DNA of 64,000 nt from Chloroflexota bacterium (lineage in GTDB: Bacteria; Chloroflexota; Anaerolineae; Aggregatilineales; Phototrophicaceae): contig JACAER010000050.1 of the NCBI GenBank assembly GCA_013388745.1, forward strand, positions 1 through 64,000, written 5' to 3'. Numbering within the stretch: position 1 is the first letter of the stretch; every line of letters starts with the position of its first letter. Positions 7,818 through 17,033 of the stretch are shown here, in pieces. The notes under the pieces are model-generated. The model was not told the origin of the DNA. It ran no database searches and saw only the letters and a program-made list of their open reading frames with translations. The position numbers and the translations under genes were made by a program.

Positions 7818-8372
7818 ATGGATTATCAGGACCTGTTGCAGCGCGCCCGCGCGGGCACACTGCCGCCCGAAGCGTGGGACGAGATCGCAGCGGAGGCGCA
7901 GAGTCGCCGTCCGTGCCTGGCGCGCGCCCAACTGCTGCACATCCTGAGCGAAAGCCCAGATAAACGTTTCCGCCCGCTGTTCGAAAAAGCGCTGCGCAGC
8001 GGCGACCCGGAAGCGGCCAAATTTGCGCTGCAAACGCTGTGCGTGACGTGGGGCGAAACCCGTGTGTACAGCGCGGATGTGCTGCGTTTTTTGCGCGGCG
8101 TCAAATGGGATACGAGCAAAGGCGGGCATGTGCTGCTGCTGGCCGTTAGCGTCGCGGGGGAATATCTGCGTGCCGCGCCGCAGCCCGCGTTTCTGGCGGA
8201 ATTGATCGACATCTACGAAAAAGAGGAAAGCCTGTTTAAGGACAGCGCCTATGTCGCGCTGGGGCGGGCGCTGGGCCACAGTTGGCCCAAAGTGCTGATG
8301 AAAATGCTCAAGCCCGACAAGCTGCTGGATGAGGCCAAAAAACGGCTGGCGAAGGAAGCAAAGCGAGACTGA
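7818..8372 (+). CDS. HEAT-repeat-like protein
   Basis: 184 residues, almost entirely paired amphipathic helices (RAQLLHILSESPDKRFRPLFEKAL, PEAAKFALQTLCVTWG, SAYVALGRALGH), consistent with about four HEAT-like units. No catalytic motif is visible. ATG at 7818 is preceded by TAGAAT at 7804-7809, so transcription may start at or next to the start codon and the mRNA may be almost leaderless; a TTG at 7809 is an unlikely alternative start. Four bases separate its stop from trmD, implying cotranscription. Confidence 0.65.
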   Translation: MDYQDLLQRARAGTLPPEAWDEIAAEAQSRRPCLARAQLLHILSESPDKRFRPLFEKALRSGDPEAAKFALQTLCVTWGETRVYSADVLRFLRGVKWDTSKGGHVLLLAVSVAGEYLRAAPQPAFLAELIDIYEKEESLFKDSAYVALGRALGHSWPKVLMKMLKPDKLLDEAKKRLAKEAKRD

Positions 8373-8375
8373 ACC

Positions 8376-9143
8376 ATGCGCATTGATGTGCTGACGTTGT
8401 TCCCGACGATGTTCGCGCCGATGAACGAAAGCATGATGTGGAAGGCGCGCGATAAAGGCTTGCTCGATCTGCGCGTGATCGACCTGCGCACATTCACGCA
8501 CGACAAACACCGCACCGCCGACGACATCCCATACGGCGGCGGCGGCGGCATGATTATGAAGCCGGATGTGCTGGTGGCGGCCATCGAAGCGTCGCTGCAA
8601 AGCGCGCCGGCGGGCACGCCCGTGATTTATCTCTCGCCGCAGGGGCGCGTATTTTCGCACCGCATCGCGCAGCAACTGGCGGCGCGTGAGCATCTGGTGC
8701 TGCTGTGCGGACATTATGAAGGCATCGATGAGCGCGTCTTACAGTTGGCGGTGACCGATGAAATCAGCATCGGCGATTATGTGTTGACAGGCGGCGAACT
8801 GCCGGCGATGGTGCTGATGGACGCGGTAGTGCGCCTGCTGCCCGGCGTGCTGGGGGCCGAAGGCGCGACGGCGCTGGAAAGCCATGCTGATGGCGTGCTG
8901 GAGGGGCCGCATTACACGCGCCCGGCAGTGTTTCGCGGGCTGGCCGTGCCAGAGGTGCTGCAAAGCGGGAATCATGCGGCGGTGGCGGCCTGGCGGCGCG
9001 TGCAGGGGCTGCGGCGCACCTGGCGCCACCGCCCCGATCTGCTGTTGAGGGCGGCGCTCAGCGAGGACGAACGTTATTTGCTGGCGCAGTTCGCCAACGA
9101 GGATGCGGCGCGGTGGCTGGCGGCCAGGCAGGGCGAAGGATAA
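8376..9143 (+). CDS. trmD: tRNA (guanine37-N1)-methyltransferase
   Basis: 255 residues, full length for TrmD, which methylates G37 next to the anticodon using S-adenosylmethionine and prevents frameshifting. The SPOUT-knot signatures are present: [29 protein letters not shown] and [21 protein letters not shown], then [16 protein letters not shown]. In many bacteria trmD sits with rpsP, rimM and rplS; here it follows an unrelated HEAT-like gene instead. Confidence 0.97.
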   Translation: MRIDVLTLFPTMFAPMNESMMWKARDKGLLDLRVIDLRTFTHDKHRTADDIPYGGGGGMIMKPDVLVAAIEASLQSAPAGTPVIYLSPQGRVFSHRIAQQLAAREHLVLLCGHYEGIDERVLQLAVTDEISIGDYVLTGGELPAMVLMDAVVRLLPGVLGAEGATALESHADGVLEGPHYTRPAVFRGLAVPEVLQSGNHAAVAAWRRVQGLRRTWRHRPDLLLRAALSEDERYLLAQFANEDAARWLAARQGEG

Positions 9144-9317
9144 GCAGCTGCTGCGCCGGGGAAAGCCAGGGCTGTCACGATGGCGGCAGCACACAGCGGC
9201 GCGATAGTACACAGCGGCACAAAATGAGCCGTTCGCCCGCTGCTGGCCTTTCGCGCTGGCGAAAACGTGCTATGATGTTAATCATACGTAACCTCATAGG
9301 AACTTAGTCCGTCCTGA

Positions 9318-9346
9318 TTGAGCCAATGGCAATCTTGGACTATACT
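9318..9346 (+). promoter_or_regulatory. Sigma-70-type promoter for the roadblock gene
   Basis: TTGAGC (9318-9323) and TATACT (9341-9346) are separated by 17 bases, 56 bases before the ATG at 9403. The rest of the 9144-9402 spacer holds no other feature I can support. Confidence 0.55.
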
Positions 9347-9402
9347 GATGGCAGTGGCAGCATCTACAACAGCCCAGACGACAAGGCGGAGAGACGGAAA
9401 GT

Positions 9403-9804
9403 ATGGCGCAGGAATACAAGGATGAGGTCCTCGAACGCACGTTGCAGACCCTGCACGCTGAAGTCGCGGGAGTCAAGGCGTCGGTAGTGGTCAACAACGA
9501 TGGCCTGCTGGTCGCGGCTTTTCCACCCGGCGATGACGAAAACCCGCACCAGAACCCGACCAGCAGTCCGCAGGTCGCGGCCATGTCTGCCACCTTGATC
9601 GGGCTGGCCGAACGCACGCTGGGTCGGCTGGCGCAGGGCGAACTGGAACGGCTGCTGATGGAAGGCGAAGAAGGTGTGATGGTGGTGTATCCTGCCGGGC
9701 GGGCTTCGCTGGCGGTGCTGGTGCAAAAAGACGCGCGCCTCTCGCATGTGATCGGTGCGGCGAAAAAAGCCGCCGCTGATGTGGCGCGCATCCTCGGTTA
9801 CTGA
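9403..9804 (+). CDS. Roadblock/LC7 domain protein (MglB-like)
   Basis: 133 residues with the roadblock/longin fold. Helix 1 (EVLERTLQTLHAEVAGVKASVVVNNDGLLVAAFPP), helix 2 (AAMSATLIGLAERTLGRLAQGELERLLMEGEEG) and the last strand and helix (LAVLVQKDARLSHVIGAAKKAAADVARILG) follow the family order. Such proteins regulate small Ras-like GTPases; MglB acts on MglA. No GTPase is adjacent, so the partner is elsewhere or absent. GGAG precedes the start. Its neighbourhood with FHA, sigma and kinase genes suggests a signalling role. Confidence 0.85.
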   Translation: MAQEYKDEVLERTLQTLHAEVAGVKASVVVNNDGLLVAAFPPGDDENPHQNPTSSPQVAAMSATLIGLAERTLGRLAQGELERLLMEGEEGVMVVYPAGRASLAVLVQKDARLSHVIGAAKKAAADVARILGY

Positions 9805-9924
9805 TTTTTTCCGACCAGACGACAATGACAGACCAACAACAAGGGGCGTGCGCTCTTTGTTGACTGTGCCTACCTATTGCCGCGATTCTTTGTGAAGATG
9901 ATTTTGAGGGCGGGCGCGGCGGCG

Positions 9925-10419
9925 CTAATTGTTCTGATCGCGCTGAAACGAAAGGCGCATGATGATTTTGCCGAGGCGCAGTTCGTCGCCATCGTGCAAA
10001 AGTTGGGGATGTTCGGGCGTGACGCGCTGCCCGTTAAGATAGGTGCCGTTGCGGCTGCCCAGATCGTGCAGGTGCAGTTGGTTGGCCTCATACAGGATAA
10101 AAGCGTGTGTGCGGCTGACGCCCATCTGGTAGGCGGCGTAAGGCGTCAGGTCAACATCCGGCGTTTCGCCGGAAATCGGGTCTTTGCGGCCGATCACCAT
10201 TTTGGGGCTAAGCGCAAGCAGCAGCGGGTTCATCGAGCCTTCGATCTGGAAGCGCAGCGCGGTGCGTTCATCGACATGGCTGGGAGCGTTGGTTTTTGTG
10301 TCGCTGCCGCGGCTCAGGTAGATACGCATCGCTTCTTCGGCCTCTTTGCGCAGATCATAGGTGGCGCTCATCGAGGCGGTTTCGCCGTCATTTTCGGGGA
10401 GTTTAGTATCCTCTGACAT
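9925..10419 (-). CDS. FHA-domain phosphopeptide-binding protein
   Basis: About 164 residues from ATG 10419; an in-frame GTG lies nine bases upstream. The N-terminal 75 residues are polar with several Thr and Ser. Residues about 78-160 form the FHA domain: PKMVIGRKDP, then GVSRTHAFILYEANQLHLHDLGSRNGTYLNGQRV, containing the conserved GR, SRxH and GSxNGTxxNG elements that bind phosphothreonine. It is a likely reader of Ser/Thr kinase activity such as that of the large kinase at 17034. A good promoter lies just upstream (10454-10483). Confidence 0.9.
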   Translation of the reverse strand: MSEDTKLPENDGETASMSATYDLRKEAEEAMRIYLSRGSDTKTNAPSHVDERTALRFQIEGSMNPLLLALSPKMVIGRKDPISGETPDVDLTPYAAYQMGVSRTHAFILYEANQLHLHDLGSRNGTYLNGQRVTPEHPQLLHDGDELRLGKIIMRLSFQRDQNN

Positions 10420-10453
10420 GGCATCCACTTTAACTGCACAAACGTATGTTTCT

Positions 10454-10483
10454 ATTGTACAGGTGGATGCTCATTATTGACAA
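10454..10483 (-). promoter_or_regulatory. Promoter for the FHA gene
   Basis: On the minus strand TTGTCA (10483-10478) is followed after 18 bases by TACAAT (10459-10454), 35 bases before the ATG at 10419. Confidence 0.55.
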
Positions 10484-10531
10484 TATAACTTGATTTTAAC
10501 GAGGAAAAAGACATGGCGGCACGTCTGTCCT

Positions 10532-10563
10532 AACAGGGGCACAGCGCGCGCTGTACCCCTGTT
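10532..10563. repeat. Intergenic palindrome AACAGGGG..CCCCTGTT
   Basis: Outer arms AACAGGGG/CCCCTGTT and inner ACAGCG/CGCTGT give a nearly perfect 32-base hairpin, just after the stop of the putative anti-sigma gene. There is no T-run on either side, so it resembles the other intergenic palindromes more than a terminator. Confidence 0.55.
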
Positions 10564-10569
10564 CAACAT

Positions 10570-11517
10570 TTAGGGCGCTGTGGCGGTAACGATGATGGCG
10601 GTGGCCTGCGCCTCCATGCTCACTGTGGCGGTCATGGTCGAGGTGAAGGGCACGATTGGCGTGGGGGTTATCGTGAGCACCGTGAATTCGGCGCCCATTA
10701 GCGGCGCGGCGGCCATGTTCAGATTCAGCAGATACAGCAGTTGGCCGGTGACGCTGTCGATGTATACGACATAGCCGTTGTCGAACGTGTAGGCGCGCGC
10801 GGGGCTGCCGCTCACTTCTACAACCACCGATCCCAGCACAGCAGCGTTGGGGAAAAAGGTAGCGATGGTGGCGTCGTCGTAGCTGAAGGTCATGTCGATC
10901 TGCGGCGGCACGGCGGGGATATACAGCACGCTGCCGTCTTCCAGCGTGATACGGTAGACCAGTTCGACACGCTGCACGGGCGATGCATTCTGCGTGGCGG
11001 CCTGACGCAGCGCCTCCGTCTGCGAAAAGACGATGATCGACGTATACAGGCCGTCGTCTATCGCGGCAGGCAGCAGCATCGTCCCCGGCAGCGGCGTGCT
11101 GCTGGCGACAGGTATCGGTGTTATCGTGCTCTGCTGCGCGATGTCCTGGCTGCTGAGCAAGGGAGTCGGGCCGCCGGGCGGCAGCAGCGCTAGCACCGAA
11201 AGCGCTAACGCGGCGGCACAGGCAGCGGCCAGCAGTGTCCATGACACACGGGTTTGTGTACGGGTGGGACGCGGGCGGGCAGGGATAGCGGTCATATGCT
11301 GAATGTCCTCGTGTAAGTGGCCATTGGAAAGTAGATGGGACTGCGCCAGCGCGCGTTCCCACATGCGCCGGCGCGCTGCGGCAGTGGGAACCGGCACCTG
11401 CTGCGCCAGACGCCGCGCCAGTTCCGCGAGCTGCGGATCCAGGTCGGGCGGCGGCAGGGTGTGGGGATCACGGCGCAGCGCCTGCAAGTAATTTTCGAGA
11501 TGTTCAGCGTCGCTCAT
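10570..11517 (-). CDS. Putative anti-sigma factor (single-pass membrane protein)
   Basis: 315 residues. The N-terminal 88 residues are cytoplasmic-type helices (HLENYLQALRRDPHTLPPPDLDPQLAELARRLAQQ). One transmembrane helix follows at about 90-113 (WTLLAAACAAALALSVLALL), then about 200 extracytoplasmic residues with beta-rich segments (VELVYRITLEDGSVLYIPAVPPQIDMTFSYDD). This is the architecture of ECF anti-sigma factors, although no HxxxCxxC zinc motif is present. Its start overlaps the 3' end of the sigma-factor gene by 14 bases, the usual sigma/anti-sigma arrangement. Function is inferred from architecture and context. Confidence 0.6.
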   Translation of the reverse strand: MSDAEHLENYLQALRRDPHTLPPPDLDPQLAELARRLAQQVPVPTAAARRRMWERALAQSHLLSNGHLHEDIQHMTAIPARPRPTRTQTRVSWTLLAAACAAALALSVLALLPPGGPTPLLSSQDIAQQSTITPIPVASSTPLPGTMLLPAAIDDGLYTSIIVFSQTEALRQAATQNASPVQRVELVYRITLEDGSVLYIPAVPPQIDMTFSYDDATIATFFPNAAVLGSVVVEVSGSPARAYTFDNGYVVYIDSVTGQLLYLLNLNMAAAPLMGAEFTVLTITPTPIVPFTSTMTATVSMEAQATAIIVTATAP

Positions 11518-12067
11518 AGTCGGTTTCCCCTATCAGGCGTTGACGCAGTGTTTTGAATAGGCGATGAAGCTGCACGCGCACCGCCCCGGCGTTTTTGCCC
11601 AGCAGCGCGCCGATCTGCGGCGATGTCAGGCCGGCATCCACCGCCAGCGCGATCAAATCCTGCTGCTCGTCGGGCAATTCGGCGATCAAACGCGCCACGA
11701 TGCGTCCATCGTGGGCGTCCTCTACTGCGTCGAAAGCTGTTTGGCTGTCTGCGCGGCAATCGTCGTCCAGCGGCAGGGTGACGCGGCGCGCCCGGTAGTA
11801 ATTGACGACGCAGTTATGCGCGATGCCGAACAACCACGCCGCCACATGGCCGCCTTTGTAGGTGTGCAAACCGGCCAGCGCGCGCGCGAACACCGTACTG
11901 CACAGGTCTTCGGCATCGCTGACGCTGGCAGTGCGGCGGCGGCAGTAGGCGTAGATGCGCGCCACGTAGCGCTCGTACACGGGGGCGAACAGCGCCGGGT
12001 TGTGCTGCGCCGCCCACAGCGCGCGCTGGTCTTCGGCGGCGGAGTCGTCGGCCAGGTAATCGCTCAT
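11504..12067 (-). CDS. ECF-type RNA polymerase sigma factor
   Basis: 187 residues from ATG 12067, preceded by GGAG; a start at 12094 would give nine extra residues. Region 2 spans about 18-85 (ALFAPVYERYVARIYAYCRRRT ... DAEDLCSTVFARALAGLHTYKG ... AWLFGIAHNCVVNYYRARR), with the -10 recognition helix. Region 4 spans about 115-175 (IAELPDEQQDLIALAVDAGLTSPQIGALLGKNAGAVRVQLHRLFKTLRQRL) with a clear -35 helix-turn-helix. It overlaps the putative anti-sigma gene and is divergent from the large helical-protein gene at 12215. That gene may be one of its targets. Confidence 0.93.
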   Translation of the reverse strand: MSDYLADDSAAEDQRALWAAQHNPALFAPVYERYVARIYAYCRRRTASVSDAEDLCSTVFARALAGLHTYKGGHVAAWLFGIAHNCVVNYYRARRVTLPLDDDCRADSQTAFDAVEDAHDGRIVARLIAELPDEQQDLIALAVDAGLTSPQIGALLGKNAGAVRVQLHRLFKTLRQRLIGETDYERR

Positions 12068-12163
12068 GCATCGCTCCTTCGCCCATAAAGACACCCCAAG
12101 CAGGCCGGCTGTTACAAATTGGCCTGCTGTACCCCATCTCCTATAGCCCGCGCCCTAAAAAGT

Positions 12164-12180
12164 GTTATGATTGTCATAAC
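12164..12180. promoter_or_regulatory. Palindrome GTTATGA-TTG-TCATAAC in the divergent spacer
   Basis: A perfect 7+3+7 inverted repeat sits between the sigma-factor gene (start 12067, minus) and the likely start of the large gene (12215, plus). The size and location fit an operator or an overlapping promoter element. The binding protein is unknown. Confidence 0.45.
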
Positions 12181-12214
12181 AAGCGACATTAGGTGTTTTT
12201 TGGGGCAAACGGCT

Positions 12215-15200
12215 GTGGCAGCAATCAACTATACCCTTGAGCATTTTTATTATGGGCGTTTCGTGCGCGGCGGCAAAGCCGAAGGCGAGATGCGCCTGCT
12301 GGCGAAAACCCCTGCCGTGAGCGACGATCTGATAGACGAGGCGACGCGGCTGGCGCTGCTGCCGCCGCTCAGCAATGTACACGGCGGCGCCTGGGCTATC
12401 GTGCGGGGCAAACTGACGCCCTTCATCCTGGTGCAAACCGCGCTCAACCCCGCTGGTCAGCCTGTTCTGCATTTCGTGCTGCTGCCGGGCGAGGTCGTGC
12501 GCAGTCTGGGCGGCCATTTGCGCGCGCTGATGACGCTGCTGGACGACACCATGCCGCAATACGAACGCAGCGGCTTCTTGCAAGCCCTTACGCTGCGCCA
12601 GCCGCCGCCGCAGTCGCCCGCTGAACAGAGCGACAGCATTCTCAACCTGATGACCTTCACCAAAAACAAGTTTGCCACGCTGGAAAAACTGGTGGCGGCT
12701 ATCGTGCAGAACGTGCCAATTGTCGTACACAATGCCCCGCGCGACCTGCGCCAGCGCACCGCCTTTATCGAAGGTCTGCTGGCGCTGCTGCCGGCCTCGG
12801 CGCGCTTCGGCGTAACCTTCGCCACGCATGCCACGCCCAACAGCAAACTAGACGCCCAGATTCGCTTTTTTGGCGAAGGCGCGCTGCCCGATAACGCCAT
12901 GACGTTTGACTGGAACAGCGGCGCACTGGGCGGCAAAAGCGCTGATGACGATTATGCGCATTTTATCATCAGCCAACTGCGGCTCGATACCGATCTGGTG
13001 ATCCAGCAGACCAGTGCGCTCACCGGTATCGCCTCGTGGCGCATCAAACGCGGCGACAAGCTTTCCGATGCGCTGCAATACGCCGCCTACCGCCTGAGCA
13101 TCGACGACGCGCTGCGCAATCAGCAGCCTGTCGAAATCGACGACGTGTCTAAAGTGCTGGCCGAAGACCCGACGCTGGACGAAGACCAGCGCCGCATGTA
13201 CGCGCTGCATCTGCTGGCGTTCGCGCTGGCGCTGGGCGATATGAGCCAGGCGCTGCCCGTGGCGGTCAGCCTGCGCCACAGCATGGAACTGGAACGCGAA
13301 GTGCTGGCGCAGATGGCCAACGCCCTGCGCGAAGGCAAGGCCGAACTGGTGTTTTATGCGCTGCTGGAATGGCTGGAAAACCCGCTGGGGCCGCAGGGCG
13401 CCAGGTGGGTCGAACTACTCCATGTCACCACCCTCAAATATCTGGAAGCGCTGGTCAAAAGCGGCGATGTCGAAGGCACCAACGCGCTGATACAACAGGC
13501 GGTGAACGCCAATCCCGGCGTGCAGATGGCGCGCATTATCCCCAAAATGATCGAACTCGCGCTGCCGCTGACCGTGCGCGACAGTAATCTGGCGCTGAAT
13601 GTGCTGACGATGGCCGTCACGCAGATGGACAACGAAACGCTGCGCCACCTGCTGACTGTGCGCCAGTTTATGGAGGCGCTGCCGCGTCCGGTGACGCTGT
13701 TCGCCCGCGCGTTGGAAGGCGCGCGTGTCACGCAGGAATTCAGCGCGCTCAATCTTGGCAAGCCCGATGTCCAGCCCACCAGCACGCAGGAAATGCTGTC
13801 TGTGCTTGACCAGACCAAATCCCGCCGCACCCGCGACCTGCTCGACGACACGCAGATCATCAAGCGCGGCACGGGCAAGCTCAGCCCCGAAGTGCCCGAA
13901 AACCGCCAGCAGGCCGGCGAATTCCCGGCGGTGGGCGGCGAAGAAAAACGCAGAGGCGGCCTGTTGATCGAAGCCGCGCGCATTTTCCCACAGGGAACGC
14001 GGCGTATCGCCCTCATGCGCTTCATCGAACTGGCGCTGGCGGCCAACCGCGCCGACCTGGTGGAAACGACGGCGCTGGCGGGAGTCGTTAAAGTGGCGAT
14101 CTCCCCCACGCGCGACCAGTACCAGCAAACGCTGCTGTGGGTGCTGCGCGCCTTGCAGCCCGATAACGTCCTCAACTTTCTGGAACCGCCGGGGCAGCGG
14201 TATCTGCTGCAAATCATGCTGGCCTGCGGGCTGCACCGCGAACTGGGGCAGGAAATTTTGCGCCACGCGCGCATCTTTTATCCGGGCGACAAACAGAGCG
14301 CCTATCTGGAAATGGTGCAGCGCGTCTTCGCCGAAACGCCTATTCCGGTGGAAGCTGTGGCGGGAATGCTGTCGATGGTGCAGGATGCGGGGCTGAAAGG
14401 CGTGCCGCTGATGATGGCCTATATCGGTGTGCTGGAAAGCCACGATTGGTCGCCCGATCTGGCGCGCGTGGCCGCGCAGGCCACCCAGATGTTAGAGGTC
14501 AACCGCATCGTGCTGCAAGAGGTCATGCCTGTCTACCCCGTGCTCTCGCTGCTGAAATATCATGCGCTGCGGCAGGACGTGACCAACGCCATTCGCGTAG
14601 CCGATTTTGTGCCGGTGGCGGCGGCGCGGCAGGGCGGCCTGAGCGCTGTCACACGCATGTACAAGATGATGCAGTGGGAAAGCCGCACTAAAACGGCGGC
14701 GCACAATGTGCTGCGGCGCTTCGTGCGCTATGCCGAAGACGATGAAGCGCGCAAGGCTATTCAGTTCTTCGGCAAAGATTTGGGGCCAAAAATCCAGGAA
14801 TCGCTGGAGGCGACGTATTTCTTCCGCGCCTTCACGGGCGATCTGGACTTGCAGCATTACGCCGACCAGCTTAAGCGTGTGCATTCGCTGCTCTACACCA
14901 TGGCGCAGGCCTACGACGATCAGCGTATCATGCCCTCGCTGGGGTCGATCTTGAACGATCTCGACAGCCTGACGGGCGGGCTGAGCGATGAGCAGCGTTT
15001 GCAGATCGCCCAGAACTGCGTCGATCTGGGCGAAGTGATTGTCGTACTGGGACAGTATCACAAAGAGCAAAAGGGCGCGCGCGACGCCAACCAGGTGCAA
15101 AATCTGCTGATCGGTAAGGCCGAAGCCAAAAGCGTGCTCGATGTGTGGCGCGTGCTGGGTGGGCATTTGACCAAAGGCAAGCGGATCGCCGTCGAATTTA

Positions 15201-15592
15201 TGAAATCGCCGCACCAGCACCCGCTCGGCGAACGTTCTGCGCCGGTGCTGCTGGAAGACACGAGTACGGCGCTGTATCTGCTGCGGGCGGCGGCGCGCAC
15301 GCTTAACCCCAAGCGCCCGCTCAACGTCAGCGCGCTGGCGATTCAGAACGAACTGGAAAGCCTGTGGGCCGAGCTTTCGCTGCGTGAGCAGCGCGATATT
15401 CTGCCGGAATTCAGCACGGCGCTGCACCAGTTGGGCGATCTCATCATGCTGATCGCCGAAAAAGGTGGGCGCGAGGCGCTGCAAGACAACACTGGGCTGG
15501 CGAAAGCGCTGGACAGCGGCAAGCAGCGCCCCAAGACAGCATTGGAACTGCTGCGTTATGTGCATGGCTACTTTGAACGTCGGGTGAGATAA
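12215..15592 (+). CDS. Very large helical protein, possible GAP1-N-like N-terminus
   Basis: About 1125 residues from a GTG at 12215; the frame is open from 12119, but upstream codons cross the palindrome and look non-coding. Residues 1-260 are alpha/beta (EHFYYGRFVRGGKAEGEMRLLA, then WAIVRGKLTPFILVQTALN, HFVLLPGEVVRSLGGHLRALMTLLDD), faintly like GAP1-N modules of GTPase-associated conflict systems; that likeness is by eye only. The remaining 850 residues are helical-repeat-like, broken by a polar linker around 580-620. No signal peptide or membrane segment is present. Two bases separate it from the ATPase gene, so the two products probably act together. Confidence 0.7.
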   Translation: MAAINYTLEHFYYGRFVRGGKAEGEMRLLAKTPAVSDDLIDEATRLALLPPLSNVHGGAWAIVRGKLTPFILVQTALNPAGQPVLHFVLLPGEVVRSLGGHLRALMTLLDDTMPQYERSGFLQALTLRQPPPQSPAEQSDSILNLMTFTKNKFATLEKLVAAIVQNVPIVVHNAPRDLRQRTAFIEGLLALLPASARFGVTFATHATPNSKLDAQIRFFGEGALPDNAMTFDWNSGALGGKSADDDYAHFIISQLRLDTDLVIQQTSALTGIASWRIKRGDKLSDALQYAAYRLSIDDALRNQQPVEIDDVSKVLAEDPTLDEDQRRMYALHLLAFALALGDMSQALPVAVSLRHSMELEREVLAQMANALREGKAELVFYALLEWLENPLGPQGARWVELLHVTTLKYLEALVKSGDVEGTNALIQQAVNANPGVQMARIIPKMIELALPLTVRDSNLALNVLTMAVTQMDNETLRHLLTVRQFMEALPRPVTLFARALEGARVTQEFSALNLGKPDVQPTSTQEMLSVLDQTKSRRTRDLLDDTQIIKRGTGKLSPEVPENRQQAGEFPAVGGEEKRRGGLLIEAARIFPQGTRRIALMRFIELALAANRADLVETTALAGVVKVAISPTRDQYQQTLLWVLRALQPDNVLNFLEPPGQRYLLQIMLACGLHRELGQEILRHARIFYPGDKQSAYLEMVQRVFAETPIPVEAVAGMLSMVQDAGLKGVPLMMAYIGVLESHDWSPDLARVAAQATQMLEVNRIVLQEVMPVYPVLSLLKYHALRQDVTNAIRVADFVPVAAARQGGLSAVTRMYKMMQWESRTKTAAHNVLRRFVRYAEDDEARKAIQFFGKDLGPKIQESLEATYFFRAFTGDLDLQHYADQLKRVHSLLYTMAQAYDDQRIMPSLGSILNDLDSLTGGLSDEQRLQIAQNCVDLGEVIVVLGQYHKEQKGARDANQVQNLLIGKAEAKSVLDVWRVLGGHLTKGKRIAVEFMKSPHQHPLGERSAPVLLEDTSTALYLLRAAARTLNPKRPLNVSALAIQNELESLWAELSLREQRDILPEFSTALHQLGDLIMLIAEKGGREALQDNTGLAKALDSGKQRPKTALELLRYVHGYFERRVR

Positions 15593-15594
15593 CG

Positions 15595-16695
15595 ATGACG
15601 GGACGCTATTCACCGAATTTTCGCAAAAAAGAAACCGATTTTGTGCTGGGCTGCTGGCGCAAATCCGAATCCTGTTCGCTCGTCGGCGTGGGCAGCAGCG
15701 GCAAGTCGAACTTGCTGCGCCATTTGACCGCCGCGCCCTTTAAGCGCGCCGAAAAAGACGACAGCCTGTTCCGCGCTGTCATGATTGACCCCAAGATGCT
15801 GAGTCCGATTGTCGTGTCGGAAGCGCCGGAAGCGATTCGCTGCTGGGCGGGCTATGAACTGATGATTCATCATCTTTACATGGCTTTTTACCCCTTCGAG
15901 ATGTTCAGTCCGCAGGAAATCGATTCCCTCAACAACAGCTATCAGGCCTTCCAGGACACCAAAAATCCGCTCTATGCTTATATCAGTGTGCGCCACTTCG
16001 AATTCGCGCTCTCACTGTTCATGCGTCATGACGTGCAGATCGTGTTTATGTTCGACGAATTCGAGGAGATGCTCAAACATCTGCCGGTGCGCTTTTTCCT
16101 GACGCTGCGCGGGATGCGCGACGCCTACAAGCGCCAGCTCAGTTTCCTGACGTTCACGCGCGCGCCGCTGCCCGATCTGATCGCGGCTTACAACATCGAC
16201 ACACTGCATATCGAGCCGTTCAGCGAAATTTTCACCGATAATCAGGTGTTTGTCGGCCTGTACGAAGAGGCCGACGCGCGCGCGATGGTCAAGGATGTGC
16301 TGCACCGCTACGGCAAACAGGTACCAGACGCGGCGGCGCAGTTTTTGCTGTGGGCCAGCGGCGGCCACGCCGGCCTGCTGCGCACCGGCGCCAAAGTGCT
16401 GGATACGCTGGATTTGTCACTGCTGCAAAATCAGCCTGACGACGCGCTCAAACTGTTTGCCGCCAAAGAAGCGCTGCGCGCCGAAAACACTATTCTCTGG
16501 CACAGCCTCAGCGCGCCGGAGCGAAGGTTGCTCAAAACACTCAGCGTGGCGAATCCGAAAGTCGATCTGGAGGCGGCGGACACGAAAGCGACGTTTGAAC
16601 TGCTGCTGAACAAGGGGCTGCTGATCGTCCACAACCGGCGCGTGCTGCTGCATCCGCCCGTGTTCCAACAGTATGTGGCCGCGCTCGGCGGCTAA
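15595..16695 (+). CDS. P-loop ATPase, STAND/AAA-like
   Basis: 366 residues. Walker A is CSLVGVGSSGKSNLLRHL (about 27-44) and Walker B is VQIVFMFDEFEEM (about 148-160), where the paired Asp-Glu suits ATP hydrolysis. A sensor-like LSFLTFTRAP follows, as in AAA and STAND NTPases. The C-terminal third (WHSLSAPERRLLKTLSVANP ... LLNKGLLIVHNRRVLLHPPVFQQYV) looks like a winged helix. There is no toxin or protease effector domain. ATG follows the stop of the 1125-residue protein gene by two bases; the two are surely cotranscribed and probably form a complex. Confidence 0.8.
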   Translation: MTGRYSPNFRKKETDFVLGCWRKSESCSLVGVGSSGKSNLLRHLTAAPFKRAEKDDSLFRAVMIDPKMLSPIVVSEAPEAIRCWAGYELMIHHLYMAFYPFEMFSPQEIDSLNNSYQAFQDTKNPLYAYISVRHFEFALSLFMRHDVQIVFMFDEFEEMLKHLPVRFFLTLRGMRDAYKRQLSFLTFTRAPLPDLIAAYNIDTLHIEPFSEIFTDNQVFVGLYEEADARAMVKDVLHRYGKQVPDAAAQFLLWASGGHAGLLRTGAKVLDTLDLSLLQNQPDDALKLFAAKEALRAENTILWHSLSAPERRLLKTLSVANPKVDLEAADTKATFELLLNKGLLIVHNRRVLLHPPVFQQYVAALGG

Positions 16696-16709
16696 GCGGG
16701 CGGCGCTAC

Positions 16710-16938
16710 ATGGCGCTGCAAGAACGCTTGTACATGGTTGATGCTTTGCGGACAATCGAGCAACTGCCGGGCAATGAACACACTGCTTGACGGTAGGATT
16801 GTGGCCGTGACCAGCTCCAGCCCGAAGCATAACTGGATCGCGAATCTGATCGCCGCCTGTATCATGTGGCAAGACGACGCAGTGTACCGTCTGACGTTTA
16901 ACACCCTGCGCGAAGATGGCCTGGTCCCGATGCCCTGA
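16710..16938 (+). pseudogene. Overlapping small ORFs, possibly one frameshifted gene
   Basis: ATG 16710 opens a 26-codon frame (MALQERLYMVDALRTIEQLP...) that stops at 16788. A second frame, open from 16738 with a better ATG at 16774, encodes LLDGRIVAVTSSSPKHNWIANLIAACIMW... and stops at 16936-16938. The first frame looks coding before the overlap and the second after it. A single frameshift would join them into one protein of about 75 residues. It may be a broken gene, two coupled microproteins, or a sequencing error. No similar family is recognised. Confidence 0.4.
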
Positions 16939-16958
16939 GCGCGCCGGCTTGCCTTCTG

Positions 16959-16987
16959 TTGTCCCTTTGCCCGCACAATTCTATAAT
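16959..16987 (+). promoter_or_regulatory. Strong sigma-70-type promoter for the kinase gene
   Basis: TTGTCC (16959-16964), a 17-base spacer and a consensus TATAAT (16982-16987), 46 bases before the ATG at 17034. It implies the kinase is transcribed independently of the upstream ATPase genes. Confidence 0.7.
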
Positions 16988-17033
16988 CAAAGTCGTATCT
17001 GACAGCGCAAGCATTATCCACAAAGGGCAGTGT

